DNA of 64,000 nt from Flavipsychrobacter sp. Lineage in GTDB: Bacteria; Bacteroidota; Bacteroidia; Chitinophagales; Chitinophagaceae. Numbering within the stretch: the first letter of the stretch is position 1; each line of letters opens with the position of its first letter. The stretch spans positions 62,001-126,000 of the forward strand of contig JAEUVX010000011.1 in NCBI GenBank assembly GCA_016786615.1, given 5' to 3'. Positions 63,707 to 64,000 of this stretch are shown here, in pieces. The position numbers and the translations under genes are program-made. The notes under the pieces were generated by a model that saw only the letters and a list, made by a program, of their open reading frames with translations, made no database searches and was not told the origin of the DNA.

Positions 63707-64000
63707 ATGAATAATAAGAGTAACGGCAATTTATTTGCGCATTTTAAAAGTGACTTTGTTTCAGGACTTATCGTATTCCTGATTGCATTACCATTATGCC
63801 TTGGCATAGCTCTGGCATCTGGTGCGCCATTGTTTTCGGGTATCGTTGCAGGTATCGTCGGTGGTATTGTCATTGGTTTTCTCAGTGGTTCTCATCTCAG
63901 TGTTACAGGCCCTGCCGCAGGCTTAACAGCCATCGTGCTGGTTGCCATTGGCGAACTTGGTGCTTTCGATATCTTTTTGTGTAGTGTGATGGTGGCAGGT
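63707..64000 (+). CDS. SulP-family anion transporter (N-terminal part, cut by window edge)
   Basis: An ATG at 63707 opens 98 codons to the window edge. The start NGNLFAHFKSDFVSGLIVFL and the LPLCLGIALASGAPLFSGIVAGIVGGIV segment match the first helices of SulP transporters, with SGSHLSVTGPAAGL as the signature between helices. The family moves sulfate or bicarbonate; some Bacteroidota members are paired with carbonic anhydrase. The rest of the protein, including any STAS domain, lies beyond the window. A palindrome lies at 63634-63647. Confidence 0.88.
   Translation, partial: MNNKSNGNLFAHFKSDFVSGLIVFLIALPLCLGIALASGAPLFSGIVAGIVGGIVIGFLSGSHLSVTGPAAGLTAIVLVAIGELGAFDIFLCSVMVAG

Noticed and set aside
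1-64000. CRISPR arrays, insertion sequences, phage or integrase genes
   Set aside because: No direct-repeat arrays, transposase-like ORFs, integrases or terminal inverted repeats were found by reading.

Overview
The window is a contiguous piece of a Bacteroidota chromosome, most likely Chitinophagaceae or a close relative. Four things support this: a complete gldK-gldL-gldM-gldN type IX secretion (T9SS) and gliding block, cargo proteins with C-terminal T9SS sorting domains, Bacteroidota-specific families (OstA-like/MCE pair, DUF4271, DUF1599, BT_3928-type DoxX), and repeated TAnnTTTG promoter boxes with almost no Shine-Dalgarno sequences. I see no rRNA, CRISPR array, insertion sequence or prophage. 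The assignment comes from gene content alone; I could not run a database search.

Layout. 0-7 kb (minus strand): a partial aminotransferase, the MCE/OstA-like envelope lipid pair, and a large fusion of an inactive protease-like domain, a beta-propeller and an outer-membrane barrel. 7-9 kb (plus): a metallo-beta-lactamase-fold hydrolase and a two-PDZ secreted protein. 9-19 kb (minus): comB, gldN/M/L/K, a YyaL-type thioredoxin-fold protein, hemD, a DUF4271 membrane protein and a secreted hypothetical. 19-23.5 kb (plus): hemW, a secreted hypothetical, a degenerate response regulator and an Omp85-like barrel. 23.5-32 kb: a secreted redox and T9SS group (imelysin-like/di-heme peroxidase fusion, PhoX-like T9SS cargo, a heme c FG-GAP lipoprotein, a heme c anchor-V T9SS cargo, an arylsulfotransferase-like propeller), a tiny lipoprotein and tRNA-Asn.

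32-51 kb is mixed housekeeping and accessory DNA: a GT2/glycosylphosphotransferase-like fusion, a cluster of tiny membrane proteins, pfkA, an interrupted small membrane-protein ORF, an endonuclease/exonuclease/phosphatase protein, an orphan Imm63-like immunity gene, secreted esterase and DsbA proteins, an exonuclease/GIY-YIG gene broken by a 5-bp duplication, a vWA membrane protein, a GNAT protein, a T9SS-secreted barrel protein, folP, DUF1599, a DoxX protein and an ABC permease. 52-56 kb is a phosphate uptake locus (phosphate-selective porin; DUF47 regulator plus PiT transporter). Its two promoters share a 67-bp architecture with identical spacing and look like a Pho regulon. 56-64 kb: a SWIM/SNF2 helicase, a methyltransferase, a SurA-like isomerase, a TPR protein, and a small secreted protein ahead of a SulP transporter cut by the window end.

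The genes fit a gliding or T9SS-secreting heterotroph that exports redox enzymes and hydrolases. The observations most worth following are the paired phosphate promoters, the exonuclease/GIY-YIG frameshift, the tiny membrane-protein cluster and the secreted cytochrome/PhoX/ASST group.
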